NCBI RefSeq assembly: GCF_035998675.1
Contig: NZ_DASYHI010000019.1
Location: 248,001 to 312,000, forward strand
DNA from: Telluribacter sp035998675
Lineage (GTDB): Bacteria; Bacteroidota; Bacteroidia; Cytophagales; Spirosomataceae
Reading direction: 5' to 3'
Length of the DNA stretch: 64,000 nucleotides
Numbering within the stretch: the first letter of the stretch is position 1; every line of letters begins with the position of its first letter. Below, piece by piece: positions 52,051-60,973 of this stretch. The translations under genes and the position numbers were made by a program. Under the pieces are notes generated by a model, which saw only the letters and a program-made list of their open reading frames with translations, had not been told where the DNA came from and did not search any database.

Positions 52051-52094
52051 GAAGCGGAAGATGGCCCCCTGGAGCTGTCTTCCGCTTCTTTGTT
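52051..52094. terminator. Terminator between convergent genes
   Basis: GAAGCGGAAGA (52051-52061) and TCTTCCGCTTC (52078-52088) pair perfectly; TTTGTTT follows on the plus strand. It serves DUF4301 and perhaps the glycogen synthase gene. Confidence 0.8.
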
Positions 52095-52126
52095 TATTCG
52101 GCTTTACCTATTCATTACTAACACTC

Positions 52127-53941
52127 TCATGGCTTTTTGCGCTTGATGGCCAGGTCATGGGCTGTATCATAGTAGGAACGCAGGTTGGTCCAGTCAAAAA
52201 TATCCGAAATATTCTCCACCCGGTTACGCTGCATGATGCGGTCGCGGCGCTGCATTCTCACAAATTTGAAAAGGATATCCGCCATCTGGTCGGCGGCCTG
52301 GGAGAAGTTCTGCGATTTACGATTAATAACGTAGATACCCCGGTTTTCAAAGTCGCGCATGATCTGCATGATATAGTCACCAAAGCCGGACAGGTCGCTG
52401 GTTACGGTAGGTACCCCGCGTACGATACATTCCAGCGGCGTGTAGCCCCAGGGCTCGTAGTAGCTGGGGAATACCCCCAGGTGGCAGCCCCGCACAAACT
52501 GACCGTAGTCCAAACCAAACAAGGGATTGGTAGAGGAGATAAAATCAGGGTGGTACACTATCTTGACCCGGTCGCGCTCGTTGTTGACCAGGTTGGCCTT
52601 GCGGCAGAAATCCGTAATGCCGTCGTCCTGCTTCAGATCGTGCGTTACAAAGGCTGGAAGCCGCTCGGTTTTCCAGGTCTGGATGGTGCGGCGCAGGCGC
52701 AGGCGCCAGTACTCGTCCACAAAGTTGTTCAGGTCGGGCATTTTGTGGTCACTTCCCGCCGCGGTGGCCAGAAACAGCCGCTCTCCTACCTGTTTTTCTA
52801 TGGCGGTACAAGTTTCCTGAAGCTCATCCAGTACCGCCCTTGACTGCAGTACATCCGCGTTGATGGAGTGGTAAGGCTGCTTGGTGACGATAAACATCAC
52901 AACTGTCATATCCATATTGGCCTGGACCATTTTCCAGTTTAAGCGCGCGAGCGCCTCCAGCGTAAGATCGTAGCCTTTGTTGCTATACTCAAAACGCCCC
53001 GATGTAAAGAAGTACAGGGTTTTATCGAGGTCAAAAGAATAGCTGGGAAAGAAGTGGCCCAGCACAAATTCATGGATTTGCTCCTTAAACTTGACGTGCA
53101 GGTTCTGAAACTCGTGTACCGCCGAAAAACGTGTAACGTTCAGTCCGTTGGGAGTAACCAAGTCCGGCATCCGGCCCAGAAATACCTCACACTCGCGGGC
53201 GGTAACGTCGCTTACCGTAGTAAGTACATGGGCGTTCTGAGCAGCCAGCCGCTCTATGGTAGCCTGGGTTTCGATGCCATAGTTGCGGGCTTCGTGCTCC
53301 CAGTCAAAAAAAGGCAGTTTGTTGTAAAAGCCCTCTACACTTTGGGCCAGGTACCTGCCCAGCATGGTAGCGTGGGTGGTAAAAGTGGTTGCTATCTTTA
53401 CATTATCGCGGCGCAGGTCGGGCAGACCACTGCCGGCCATCCACTCATGAAACTGTACCACAATTTCTGATTTCCGGGCATTCTCAGCGGCAAATTCTGT
53501 CAGGTACACCCGAACGGCCTCCCCAAACAGCAGTACCTGGTTAACCAGTTCCTCGACATTCAGGGTAGATATCCGGTGGTTTTCCCACAGCTCGTACTTG
53601 ATCTTGTCCAGCTGGGGAGCCATACTCATGATATCAAACAGGATAACCCGGGGCTTACCCGTTACGAGCCAGTAGCCGTAGTGCACAGTATAGCCCAGTT
53701 CGCGCATGCGCCGCACCGTGCGCCCGGCGGGTGAGTCGTCCAGATCAGATATAGGCTCAAATTCAGAAGCGGCTTTTTGAGAAAAATAAGGGCCAAGCAG
53801 GAAATAGTCTTCCCCCCACTTCTCTACCATAGCCGGTACTTTAGTGCGAATAACTGTATAGATGCCCCCTACCTGGTTACAAACTTCCCAGGCAGCTTCA
53901 AATAGTAAAGCATTCTTTGTCGTTTTTACGTATGGTTCCAA
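52127..53941 (-). CDS. Glycogen synthase, eukaryote-like (GT3)
   Basis: Encodes 604 residues. The N-terminal region NALLFEAAWEVCNQVGGIYTV contains the K/R-x-G-G-like sugar-nucleotide entry loop of GT3 glycogen synthase. Further motifs: RFEYSNKGYDLTLEALARLN and GCHLGVFPSYYEPWGYTPLE (catalytic E-x7-E region, substrate UDP- or ADP-glucose). It extends alpha-1,4-glucan chains for carbon storage. Animal/fungal-type GT3 enzymes are the usual form in Bacteroidota. Monocistronic, convergent with DUF4301. Confidence 0.92.
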   Translation of the reverse strand: MEPYVKTTKNALLFEAAWEVCNQVGGIYTVIRTKVPAMVEKWGEDYFLLGPYFSQKAASEFEPISDLDDSPAGRTVRRMRELGYTVHYGYWLVTGKPRVILFDIMSMAPQLDKIKYELWENHRISTLNVEELVNQVLLFGEAVRVYLTEFAAENARKSEIVVQFHEWMAGSGLPDLRRDNVKIATTFTTHATMLGRYLAQSVEGFYNKLPFFDWEHEARNYGIETQATIERLAAQNAHVLTTVSDVTARECEVFLGRMPDLVTPNGLNVTRFSAVHEFQNLHVKFKEQIHEFVLGHFFPSYSFDLDKTLYFFTSGRFEYSNKGYDLTLEALARLNWKMVQANMDMTVVMFIVTKQPYHSINADVLQSRAVLDELQETCTAIEKQVGERLFLATAAGSDHKMPDLNNFVDEYWRLRLRRTIQTWKTERLPAFVTHDLKQDDGITDFCRKANLVNNERDRVKIVYHPDFISSTNPLFGLDYGQFVRGCHLGVFPSYYEPWGYTPLECIVRGVPTVTSDLSGFGDYIMQIMRDFENRGIYVINRKSQNFSQAADQMADILFKFVRMQRRDRIMQRNRVENISDIFDWTNLRSYYDTAHDLAIKRKKP

Positions 53942-54164
53942 AATATAGTATGAGTTTAATCCAGCTATGGTTTCGAATGAAAGGTACTATTTTTCATTAA
54001 AACCACAAAAGCTCCTGCTTTATACCCAACAAATGCGACAAACTTAACGGGTAGTACTCCCTGGTACAGCCCTCCGTTTAATATATGTAGCGCTGCCGGG
54101 CCAAGATTTGCGTTAAAATTCTTTACTTTGAAAATAGGAAACTAACTTTCTCTGGTCTGCTTTT

Positions 54165-55739
54165 GTGAAAAATTCCCGTACCATAGCCCTCTGCCTATTA
54201 ATTTGTACTGTTTTGATGGCTTCCTGCCAGGCCCAATCTTCCGTGTCGGACCTGCCTGACCCTCCCCCGCCCAAGCGTGAGTTCAGGGCGGTATGGATTG
54301 CTACCGTAGACAATATAGACTGGCCCAGCCGTAAAAATATGGAGCCGGGAGAACAAAGACAGGAGTTTGCCGAGCTACTGGATTTTCACCGGCAGAACGG
54401 TATCAATTCGGTGTTTGTGCAGGTACGTGCCGCCGGAGACGCTTTCTACGCCAAAAGTCCGGAACCCTGGTCGGAGTGGCTGACGGGACAGCAGGGACGC
54501 GCTCCCCAGCCCTTTTATGATCCGCTCGAATACATGATAGAGGCCTCCCACCAGCGGGGGCTTGAGTTTCACGCCTGGCTTAATCTAAACCGTCTGGTAC
54601 ACAAGTCATCCACCAGCGTTTCGACCCAGAACATCAGCCATACCCACCCCAGCTGGATCCTGACCTACGACGGGGCCAAGCTCTTTAATTTTGGATTACC
54701 CGAAGTACGCCAGTTTATCACGGACCTGACGGTGAATATTGCCAAAAACTACGATATAGACGGTATTCACTTCGACGATTACTTTTATCCCTACGCGGTA
54801 CGGGGCCAAACTTTACAGGACGACGCCACTTTCAAAAAATACGGGGAAGGATTTTTTAACAAAGCTGAATGGCGACGCCACAACATTGACCTGCTCGTTA
54901 AGCAGATCCACGATGCGCTGACGGAGGTAAATCCGCGCTTGAAGTTTGGTATCAGTCCGTTTGGTGTGTGGCGCAACCGAAGCTCTACGCCCGACGGCTC
55001 CAATACCTACGGCGGTCTGGCTTCCTACGACGACCTTTTTGCCGACACCCGCAAGTGGATAAAGGAAGGATGGATCGACTATATAGCCCCGCAGGTATAC
55101 TTCTCGTCGGGGTTTAACAAAGTACCTTACAAAAACCTGGTAGACTGGTGGATGGAAAATCGCTTTGACCGGCACCTGTACATTGGGCAGGGAGCCTACC
55201 GCGCCGGTTTCAAAGATCAGGACAAGACCTGGGCCAATCCGCGCGAAATACCCAGTCAGGTACGGTACCTGCGCGAGCAGGGGGCCGAAGGCAGTATCTT
55301 TTTTAGCTCCCGCTCCATGCGGGCCAATAACCTGGGCTTTGTGGACTCCCTCCGTCAGGACTTCTACCGCTACCCGGCCCTGATACCTACCATGCCCTGG
55401 AAAGATAATACACCACCCCTGGCACCCCAGAACCTGAAGGGTATCCTCCATCCGCGGGGCGTGGAGCTACTGTGGGAAGCCCCCGAACCTGCCCAGGACG
55501 GCGACAGGGCCTGGTACTACGTCATTTACCGCTTTGATCCAGACGATACTCCCACTCCCCGCGACCCCCGTCGTATTGTGGGGATGTGTCACAAAGGAGA
55601 GCGTTTTTTGGATACTACCATACTACCCGGCCGTAAGTACGTGTACTACGTTACGGCCGTGGACCGCCTCCACAACGAAGGTCGCCCTATTGGCCCGTTG
55701 CGAATTATGATGAATGATAAGCGATTAGAGCAGTTTTAG
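54165..55739 (+). CDS. GHL10-type glycosyl hydrolase lipoprotein
   Basis: Encodes 524 residues. Start codon is GTG at 54165, set by a lipoprotein signal with lipobox MASC (Cys21). The glycosyl-hydrolase-like 10 (DUF187) barrel follows: REFRAVWIATVDNIDWPS, SVFVQVRAAGDAFYAKSPEP, LEFHAWLNLNRL, GIHFDDYFYPY and KFGISPFGVWRN with acidic catalytic-type residues. A C-terminal FnIII-like domain (about 425-520) has APQNLKGILHPRGVELLWEA. Outer-membrane or periplasmic glycan hydrolase, substrate probably peptidoglycan or cell-wall glycan, not certain. Confidence 0.9.
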   Translation: MKNSRTIALCLLICTVLMASCQAQSSVSDLPDPPPPKREFRAVWIATVDNIDWPSRKNMEPGEQRQEFAELLDFHRQNGINSVFVQVRAAGDAFYAKSPEPWSEWLTGQQGRAPQPFYDPLEYMIEASHQRGLEFHAWLNLNRLVHKSSTSVSTQNISHTHPSWILTYDGAKLFNFGLPEVRQFITDLTVNIAKNYDIDGIHFDDYFYPYAVRGQTLQDDATFKKYGEGFFNKAEWRRHNIDLLVKQIHDALTEVNPRLKFGISPFGVWRNRSSTPDGSNTYGGLASYDDLFADTRKWIKEGWIDYIAPQVYFSSGFNKVPYKNLVDWWMENRFDRHLYIGQGAYRAGFKDQDKTWANPREIPSQVRYLREQGAEGSIFFSSRSMRANNLGFVDSLRQDFYRYPALIPTMPWKDNTPPLAPQNLKGILHPRGVELLWEAPEPAQDGDRAWYYVIYRFDPDDTPTPRDPRRIVGMCHKGERFLDTTILPGRKYVYYVTAVDRLHNEGRPIGPLRIMMNDKRLEQF

Positions 55740-55783
55740 CCGGTGAGTTTTATTAAACAACTTTGTTAACTACGAATTAACCA

Positions 55784-56317
55784 ATGACCCTCCCTGAAAT
55801 TCAGCAAAGCCTGGAAACTACCATTAACGGCTATATCACCGCCCTTGACCGCTATACCGATGAGCAATTTGCGGCCAAACCATCCGAAGAAACCTGGTCG
55901 CTGGCGCAGATGTACGAGCACCTGTACCTGGCTACTACCTACTTCTTCCTGGCCAATGCCAAACGCTGTACCGAAAAACGCAAGGGACAGGAAGGCGGCG
56001 AACTCAACGAGCACGGCCACAATCTCTTTAAGTACAATAGTTTCCCACCCATGAAGCTCCGCCCGCCCGCGGAGGTTCAGGCACCCGAGCCGGTGGGGCG
56101 TACCCGGGATGAGTACCGAAGGCTGTTTCCCCAGTTAATCCAAAGCATGGAAGCGATTCAGGAAGCCGTAGCCGCCGACGACGGTACTTACAAAGCCCTG
56201 CAGCCCGCCTTTGGCTGGCTCACGGCCCGGCAGTGGTGTCACGTGGGCGAAATGCACCTGCGTCACCACCTGCGTCAGCAAAAAGAGCTGGAAGCCTGGC
56301 TGGCAACCAAACTTTGA
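55784..56317 (+). CDS. DinB family protein
   Basis: Encodes 177 residues, a four-helix bundle with LAQMYEHLYLATTYFFLAN near the N-terminus and HVGEMHLRHHLRQQKELE near the C-terminus supplying the histidine metal ligands. DinB/YfiT-like thiol S-transferases or metal-dependent hydrolases; substrate unknown. Cytosolic. Close to a DUF4142 gene (77 bases). Confidence 0.88.
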   Translation: MTLPEIQQSLETTINGYITALDRYTDEQFAAKPSEETWSLAQMYEHLYLATTYFFLANAKRCTEKRKGQEGGELNEHGHNLFKYNSFPPMKLRPPAEVQAPEPVGRTRDEYRRLFPQLIQSMEAIQEAVAADDGTYKALQPAFGWLTARQWCHVGEMHLRHHLRQQKELEAWLATKL

Positions 56318-56393
56318 AATGAGCTAAGGACTGGCATAGATATTTAGTTTAGTATCGGTAATTAACACCAACCATCTAAAACCTAAAATTTCT

Positions 56394-56948
56394 ATGAAAA
56401 AGTTAGCTTACAATTTTATGCTCGCGGCTTCCCTTTTTGCAGCAGTAGCCTGTAACACCAAGGAGGATAGCACAGAAACAGCCGAAGACCAAAACGAGGA
56501 AACACTCCGTAGCTCCATGGAGGAAGATGCGGAGTTTGCCGTAGCCGCTGCCGATGGGGGCATGTTTGAAGTGCAAATGGGAGAACTCGCCCAGAGAAGC
56601 GGTACATCGCCCCAGGTAAAAGAGTTCGGTAAAATGATGGTAACGGACCATGGTAAAGCCAACGAAGAGCTTAAGAAGTTAGCCCAGCAAAAAAATATTA
56701 CACTTCCTACTACATTAAGCCAAGACAAACAGGACAAATACAATAATCTGGCTAAGAAAACCGGAAGAGACTTTGATCGTGCATACGCCGACCTGATGGT
56801 AAGTGACCACAAGGAAGATATTGAAGAATTTAGGGAAACGGCAGAAGATGGTAAGGATGCAGAGCTGAAATCCTGGGCAGCCAGCAAAGTACCTGCTCTG
56901 GAAATGCACCTGGAAAGAGCGCAGGCTATGCAGAATGCGGTAAAGTAA
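56394..56948 (+). CDS. DUF4142 lipoprotein
   Basis: Encodes 184 residues. Lipobox AVAC (Cys20), acidic linker, then the DUF4142 four-helix bundle: EFAVAAADGGMFEVQMGELA, VKEFGKMMVTDHGKANEELK and FDRAYADLMVSDHKEDIEEF. Related to ferritin-like folds; biochemical role unknown. Anchored to a membrane. A hairpin overlapping the ispH stop codon terminates it. Confidence 0.9.
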   Translation: MKKLAYNFMLAASLFAAVACNTKEDSTETAEDQNEETLRSSMEEDAEFAVAAADGGMFEVQMGELAQRSGTSPQVKEFGKMMVTDHGKANEELKKLAQQKNITLPTTLSQDKQDKYNNLAKKTGRDFDRAYADLMVSDHKEDIEEFRETAEDGKDAELKSWAASKVPALEMHLERAQAMQNAVK

Positions 56949-56956
56949 TAACAACA

Positions 56957-57014
56957 CATTAGTACAACAAAGGCAGCCTGGTACCTCTACCGAGCTGCCT
57001 TTGCTGTACTAATG
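56957..57014. terminator. Long hairpin between DUF4142 and ispH
   Basis: A 21-base arm at 56957-56977 (ending AACAAAGGCAGC) pairs with 56994-57014 (starting GCTGCCTTTGCT) with one mismatch. The right arm contains the ispH stop codon (57009-57011), so it serves both convergent transcripts. Confidence 0.85.
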
Positions 57015-58244
57015 TACTTCCTGATATATCTCCATGACCTCCTCTACCGGACGGGTACCTTCGTAGAAGGACAGCAGCCGCGTCAGGATACCTTCCACGA
57101 CGGCATCGGGGCAGGAGGCCCCGCAGGTAAGCATAATGGTAACGGGAGTACGGTCGGGCAGGTAGTTGCCGGTCACTACTTCTTCTTTTTTATGCATATC
57201 AAAGTGCCGGATCAGCTGGCGGTCCAGTAGCTTATCGGCCGACGAAATAAAATAGGTAGGTAGTTTCTCTTCGCAGAGCTCCACCAGGTGGGAGGTATTG
57301 GAGCTGTTGTAGCCCCCGGCCACTATGACCAGGTCAGCCGGATGCGTCAGGAGCGCGTAGGTAGCATCCTGATTGTCGTTGGTAGCGTAGCAGAGGGTAT
57401 CGCGGGTATTGGCAAAGCGTTCATCCACCTGCCCGGGCGTCAGCTGGTAGTGCTGAATCATAAGTTGCTTGAGATAGTCGGCAATACCCTGCGTATCCGA
57501 AGCCAGCATGGTAGTCTGGTTCACAACGCCGATGCGCCGCAGGTCGCGCTCCGGATCAAAGCCTTCGGAGTACTGCCCCTTAAATTCCTCGTAAAACTGT
57601 TCTGCCCGACCTTCGCCCGTCATGTAAGTACCCAGCCGCCGGGCCTGGGCCAGATCTTTGACCACTACGGTGGGGGCTCCTTCCTTGCTGTGCGAGAAAG
57701 TAGCGCGGGTTTCTTCGTGGGTGGGCTTGCCGTGTACTACTACCGTGTACTGCTTCTCACCAATCTGAGCGGCCCGGTTCCATACCTTCTCCACAAAAGG
57801 ACAAGTGGTATCGTACTGGTAGGCGTTAATTCCCAGTTCCGTCAGCTTGGCCTGTATTTCCACGGTAGTACCAAAGGCAGGTACTATGACAATGTCATCC
57901 GGCGTGAGTTCGTCCCAGGAAATGAGCTGATTGCCTTTGGTATCCAGAATAAACCGAACGCCCCGGTCCAGCAGGTCGCGGTTTACATCGGGGTTGTGAA
58001 TCATTTCGCTCAGCAGGAAAATCCGCTTGCCAATGTTTTCGGAAATAGCTTTGTAGGCGATATCAATGGCGTTCTCGACCCCGTAGCAAAAGCCGAAATG
58101 CCGGGCAATCAGAAACCTGACCGGACCAAAATCCAGTACCGTAGGGGTAAAGTCCCGCTTCAGCTTGTCTTTGCGGCGGCGGTATTCTTTTATGGGGCCA
58201 ATGATCCGGCTTCGGTAAAAATCCGGTATATTGAAGGTCTTCAT
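57009..58244 (-). CDS. ispH: 4-hydroxy-3-methylbut-2-enyl diphosphate reductase
   Basis: Final step of the MEP pathway, giving IPP and DMAPP. The [4Fe-4S] cysteines are seen: Cys53 in HFGFCYGVENAI, Cys148 in DTTCPFVEKVW, and Cys378 in CGASCPDAVVEGIL. 411 residues, longer than the E. coli enzyme; this is the plant/cyanobacteria-like long form with about 40 extra N-terminal residues (SRIIGPIKEYRRRKDKLK). HGKPTHEET and GYNSSNTSHL are substrate-binding blocks. It is convergent with the DUF4142 gene. Confidence 0.95.
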   Translation of the reverse strand: MKTFNIPDFYRSRIIGPIKEYRRRKDKLKRDFTPTVLDFGPVRFLIARHFGFCYGVENAIDIAYKAISENIGKRIFLLSEMIHNPDVNRDLLDRGVRFILDTKGNQLISWDELTPDDIVIVPAFGTTVEIQAKLTELGINAYQYDTTCPFVEKVWNRAAQIGEKQYTVVVHGKPTHEETRATFSHSKEGAPTVVVKDLAQARRLGTYMTGEGRAEQFYEEFKGQYSEGFDPERDLRRIGVVNQTTMLASDTQGIADYLKQLMIQHYQLTPGQVDERFANTRDTLCYATNDNQDATYALLTHPADLVIVAGGYNSSNTSHLVELCEEKLPTYFISSADKLLDRQLIRHFDMHKKEEVVTGNYLPDRTPVTIMLTCGASCPDAVVEGILTRLLSFYEGTRPVEEVMEIYQEVH

Positions 58245-58394
58245 GAAAGTTGTTCTCTTTTATGAGGGCAAAGGTACTCAAGCTATTGAAACAACAACTA
58301 CCCCGAAAGCTTTGTTCGTTACTGATACAGAATGTTGTTACAACCACTATCTTAAAAAAATTCTACTCCGGATGCAACACCGGATCGCTGCTAG

Positions 58395-58991
58395 GTGTCT
58401 TTGATTCAGAACGTTCAACTATTATCCTTCTGCTTGGAAACAAAACTTTACACCGACCGGCATGTCGACTTGGTGGAGCGCTGTAAGCAGGGCGAAAGAA
58501 AAGCCCAGTACGAGCTGTACAAGCATTACTCCAAAGCGATGTATAACATCTGCTTTAGGATGCTCAACCATGTGGGTGAAGCCGAGGATGCCCTGCAGGA
58601 GGCTTTTGTGGATGCGTTCACGCATATTCATCAGTTCAGGCAGCAGTCTACATTCGGGGCGTGGCTGAAGCAGATTGTGGTCAACAAGGCAATTAATCAG
58701 CTTCGGAGTCGTAAGGTACAGTGGGTAGAGATTGATGAATGGCAGGAGGCCGAAGAAGCCAACAGCCCGTCGGAAGAAATATCCTACCTGGAGGAGGACC
58801 AGTCGTACGAAGTGGAACGTATTCGCTGCGCTATGAAAAACCTTCCCGAAGGGTATCGCGTGGTACTTAGCCTGTACCTGTTTGAAGGCTACGACCACGA
58901 GGAGATCGGTGAAGTACTGGGCATCAGCGAAACCACTTCCCGAACCCAATACATGCGGGCCAAACGACGACTACTGGAATTGATGAAGTAA
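58395..58991 (+). CDS. ECF-family RNA polymerase sigma factor
   Basis: Encodes 198 residues. Region 2: VDLVERCKQGERKAQYELYK, MYNICFRMLNHVGEAEDALQ, EAFVDAFTHIHQF and FGAWLKQIVVNKAINQL. Region 4: LPEGYRVVLSLYLFEGYDHE, GISETTSRTQYMRAKRRL. The first 16 or so residues look non-conserved; a start at the TTG of 58434 would give a more typical N-terminus. Regulates envelope genes probably including the two downstream, which share the transcript direction. Confidence 0.9.
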   Translation: MSLIQNVQLLSFCLETKLYTDRHVDLVERCKQGERKAQYELYKHYSKAMYNICFRMLNHVGEAEDALQEAFVDAFTHIHQFRQQSTFGAWLKQIVVNKAINQLRSRKVQWVEIDEWQEAEEANSPSEEISYLEEDQSYEVERIRCAMKNLPEGYRVVLSLYLFEGYDHEEIGEVLGISETTSRTQYMRAKRRLLELMK

Positions 58992-59156
58992 TGATGTGAA
59001 GGGAGGACGGGTACGAAAGCAGGAAGGGAATTTGGGAACTATTAAGTTTACAATGTCGAATAAAAGCATATTGCTTACAGCATACAGCCTGAAGCTTAGT
59101 ACCACTAAACCTGTATACTATTTGATAATTATTTTACTAATTAATCTGATAATACC

Positions 59157-59750
59157 ATGAGAAAGCCTTCTGATAAGAAAGATCGGCTGGAGCGGTTTGT
59201 GCGGGATAATCGTGAGGCGTTTGACAGCGACGAGCCGAGCGACGAATTGTGGGCGCGTATTGAGGAGCAATTTGGGGAAGCCCCCAAAACCAGCCCCACA
59301 AAACGGCTGCATTGGTGGGGTAAAGCCTACCTCGACTGGCGCATAGCCGCCGGCATAGTAATGGCCCTGGGCATGTCCTATGTCTACCACCTCAATAACC
59401 AATACGGAGTCACGCGTGATCCCAAAGTAGCCCTGGCCGTACCTACCTACGCCCGGGAGTTCAATAACTACACCCTGGCTATTGACGAAAAGCGCAACGA
59501 GCTTATCCGGCTTACTACGGATAATCCCGAATTGTACAAGGAGTTCTCGTCGGACCTGGACCGGCTGGAACGCAACTACCAGAACCTGCGGTCGGAGCTA
59601 CCCAAAGCTCCCAACCAGGAAGCGCTTATCCAGGCCATGATACAAAACTTACAGCTGCAGCTCGATCTGCTCAATCAACAACTAACAATTCTTCAACGAA
59701 TTAAAGAGGCCGATAAAAGCCATGAAAAAGATAATAGTACCATTATTTAG
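59157..59750 (+). CDS. Membrane anti-sigma-like protein
   Basis: Encodes 197 residues. An acidic/basic cytosolic N-terminus (DKKDRLERFVRDNREAFDSD), one transmembrane helix (about 62-80), and a long coiled-coil-rich periplasmic part (RLERNYQNLRSELPK). Position directly downstream of an ECF sigma gene and topology suggest the anti-sigma factor, though the N-terminal fold is not one I can name. The start of the next gene overlaps its end by 29 bases. Confidence 0.75.
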   Translation: MRKPSDKKDRLERFVRDNREAFDSDEPSDELWARIEEQFGEAPKTSPTKRLHWWGKAYLDWRIAAGIVMALGMSYVYHLNNQYGVTRDPKVALAVPTYAREFNNYTLAIDEKRNELIRLTTDNPELYKEFSSDLDRLERNYQNLRSELPKAPNQEALIQAMIQNLQLQLDLLNQQLTILQRIKEADKSHEKDNSTII

Positions 59751-60879
59751 TCTGCTGGCGCTGATTCAGGTAATCAACGTACAGGCTGGGCCACATCTGG
59801 CCGCGCCACGCCTGGCTGGGCCACATCTGGCTGGGCCACATCTGGCCGCGCCACTCCTGGCCGGTACCTGGGATAATGAAGACGAGGCTAACCTGGTCGA
59901 AAAGCGCAAAACCATCGTGAAAGTATTTGATGTAAGTACCAAAGAGCAACTCATGGTCGACAACCAGTTTGGCCAGGTTAAGGTCAATCTGTGGGACAAA
60001 AAAGACATCCGGGTGGATGTGGTTATTACGGCCAATGCCCCCACCGACCAGCGCGCCCAGGAGTACCTTAGTTCGGTAACTATTGATGAAAAACGAGAGG
60101 GGCACCAAATCATTCTTCGTACTGCTATTAACCGGGAGCATTTTGCCACCAACAACTGGAACGCCTGGAAGAGTACCGGCAGAAGCAGCGTCACCGACAA
60201 AAATTATATCCAGATTGACTATACCATCAACATGCCCAAAAGCAACGCCCTGGTGGTACGTAACAAGTTTGGTGATACCAGTATTCCGGTTTTTCACGCC
60301 CAGCTCAGTGTAGACTCCCAACATGGCAACTTCTATGCCACAGCTCTGGAAAACGCCCAAAATGCAATTCAGGTTGCTTTTGGTAATGCCGAGATCGGAA
60401 CGATGAAGGGTGGTAAGCTGGAAGTACGCTTTGGTGATCTGCTGCTGGACCGCGCCACTACGCTGGTGCTGATCAACAAGTCGGGTAAACTGAATATAGG
60501 CGAGGTGGATCGGTTGAATGCGGACATTGATTACTCAGGTGCCAGCATAGGTACCCTAAATGAATCCTGTAAAGTACGGCTGAGCTACTCGGGAAATTTC
60601 CGCATCAGCCAATTACCACAGACCGTCGAAAACGTGGATATACAAGCCGCTTACTCGTCGGTAACGCTGCCCGCCGAATCCAATAACTTTGACGTAACGG
60701 TCACGCACGGAAGCTTTAGCTACCCTTCCAACGTAAAGGTACTTTTTACGAATCAGCCGGGGCAGGAACAAAAAGCCACCCGTACCAGCACCCGATCCTA
60801 CGAAGGCAAGGTAGGCTCCGGTAGCGGCACCCGGATTAAAGTTATTTCAAGATTCGGTGACGTGAGTCTGAAAGATTAG
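59722..60879 (+). CDS. Exported DUF4097-like beta-helix protein
   Basis: Encodes 385 residues. Signal peptide (LALIQVINVQA). The mature N-terminus begins with five copies of a pentapeptide (A-G/A-P-x-L, residues 22-46). The rest is a repetitive beta structure with ATALENAQNAIQVAFGNAEI and DADIDYSGASIG-type turns (KLEVRFGDLLLDRAT, VEVDRLNADIDYSGAS), resembling DUF4097/adhesin-like solenoids. Co-transcribed with an ECF sigma and anti-sigma; likely the envelope stress target or sensor. A hairpin terminator follows at 60923-60950. Confidence 0.75.
   Translation: MKKIIVPLFSLLALIQVINVQAGPHLAAPRLAGPHLAGPHLAAPLLAGTWDNEDEANLVEKRKTIVKVFDVSTKEQLMVDNQFGQVKVNLWDKKDIRVDVVITANAPTDQRAQEYLSSVTIDEKREGHQIILRTAINREHFATNNWNAWKSTGRSSVTDKNYIQIDYTINMPKSNALVVRNKFGDTSIPVFHAQLSVDSQHGNFYATALENAQNAIQVAFGNAEIGTMKGGKLEVRFGDLLLDRATTLVLINKSGKLNIGEVDRLNADIDYSGASIGTLNESCKVRLSYSGNFRISQLPQTVENVDIQAAYSSVTLPAESNNFDVTVTHGSFSYPSNVKVLFTNQPGQEQKATRTSTRSYEGKVGSGSGTRIKVISRFGDVSLKD
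59785..59859 (+). repeat. Five 15-bp tandem units in the exported protein gene
   Basis: Units encode AGPHL, AAPRL, AGPHL, AGPHL and AAPLL. Three of the five are nearly identical in DNA (GCTGGGCCACATCTG). Slippage would change protein length without frameshift. Confidence 0.8.
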
Positions 60880-60922
60880 TTTCCCGCTCCATTTTTTTCC
60901 TTTATACCATTTCGTTCATAGT

Positions 60923-60950
60923 CCTGCGGCTCCGGTCGCAGGGCTTTTTT
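60923..60950 (+). terminator. Rho-independent terminator
   Basis: CCTGCG (60923-60928) and CGCAGG (60937-60942) pair; wobble pairing extends the stem outward. GCTTTTTTT follows. Confidence 0.75.
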
Positions 60951-60973
60951 TGGGCCGGAAATAAAGGTAGGTA

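Noticed and set aside
57288..58265. Plus-strand frame opposite ispH
   Set aside because: ispH is certain from its cysteines and motifs; the antisense frame has no supporting feature.
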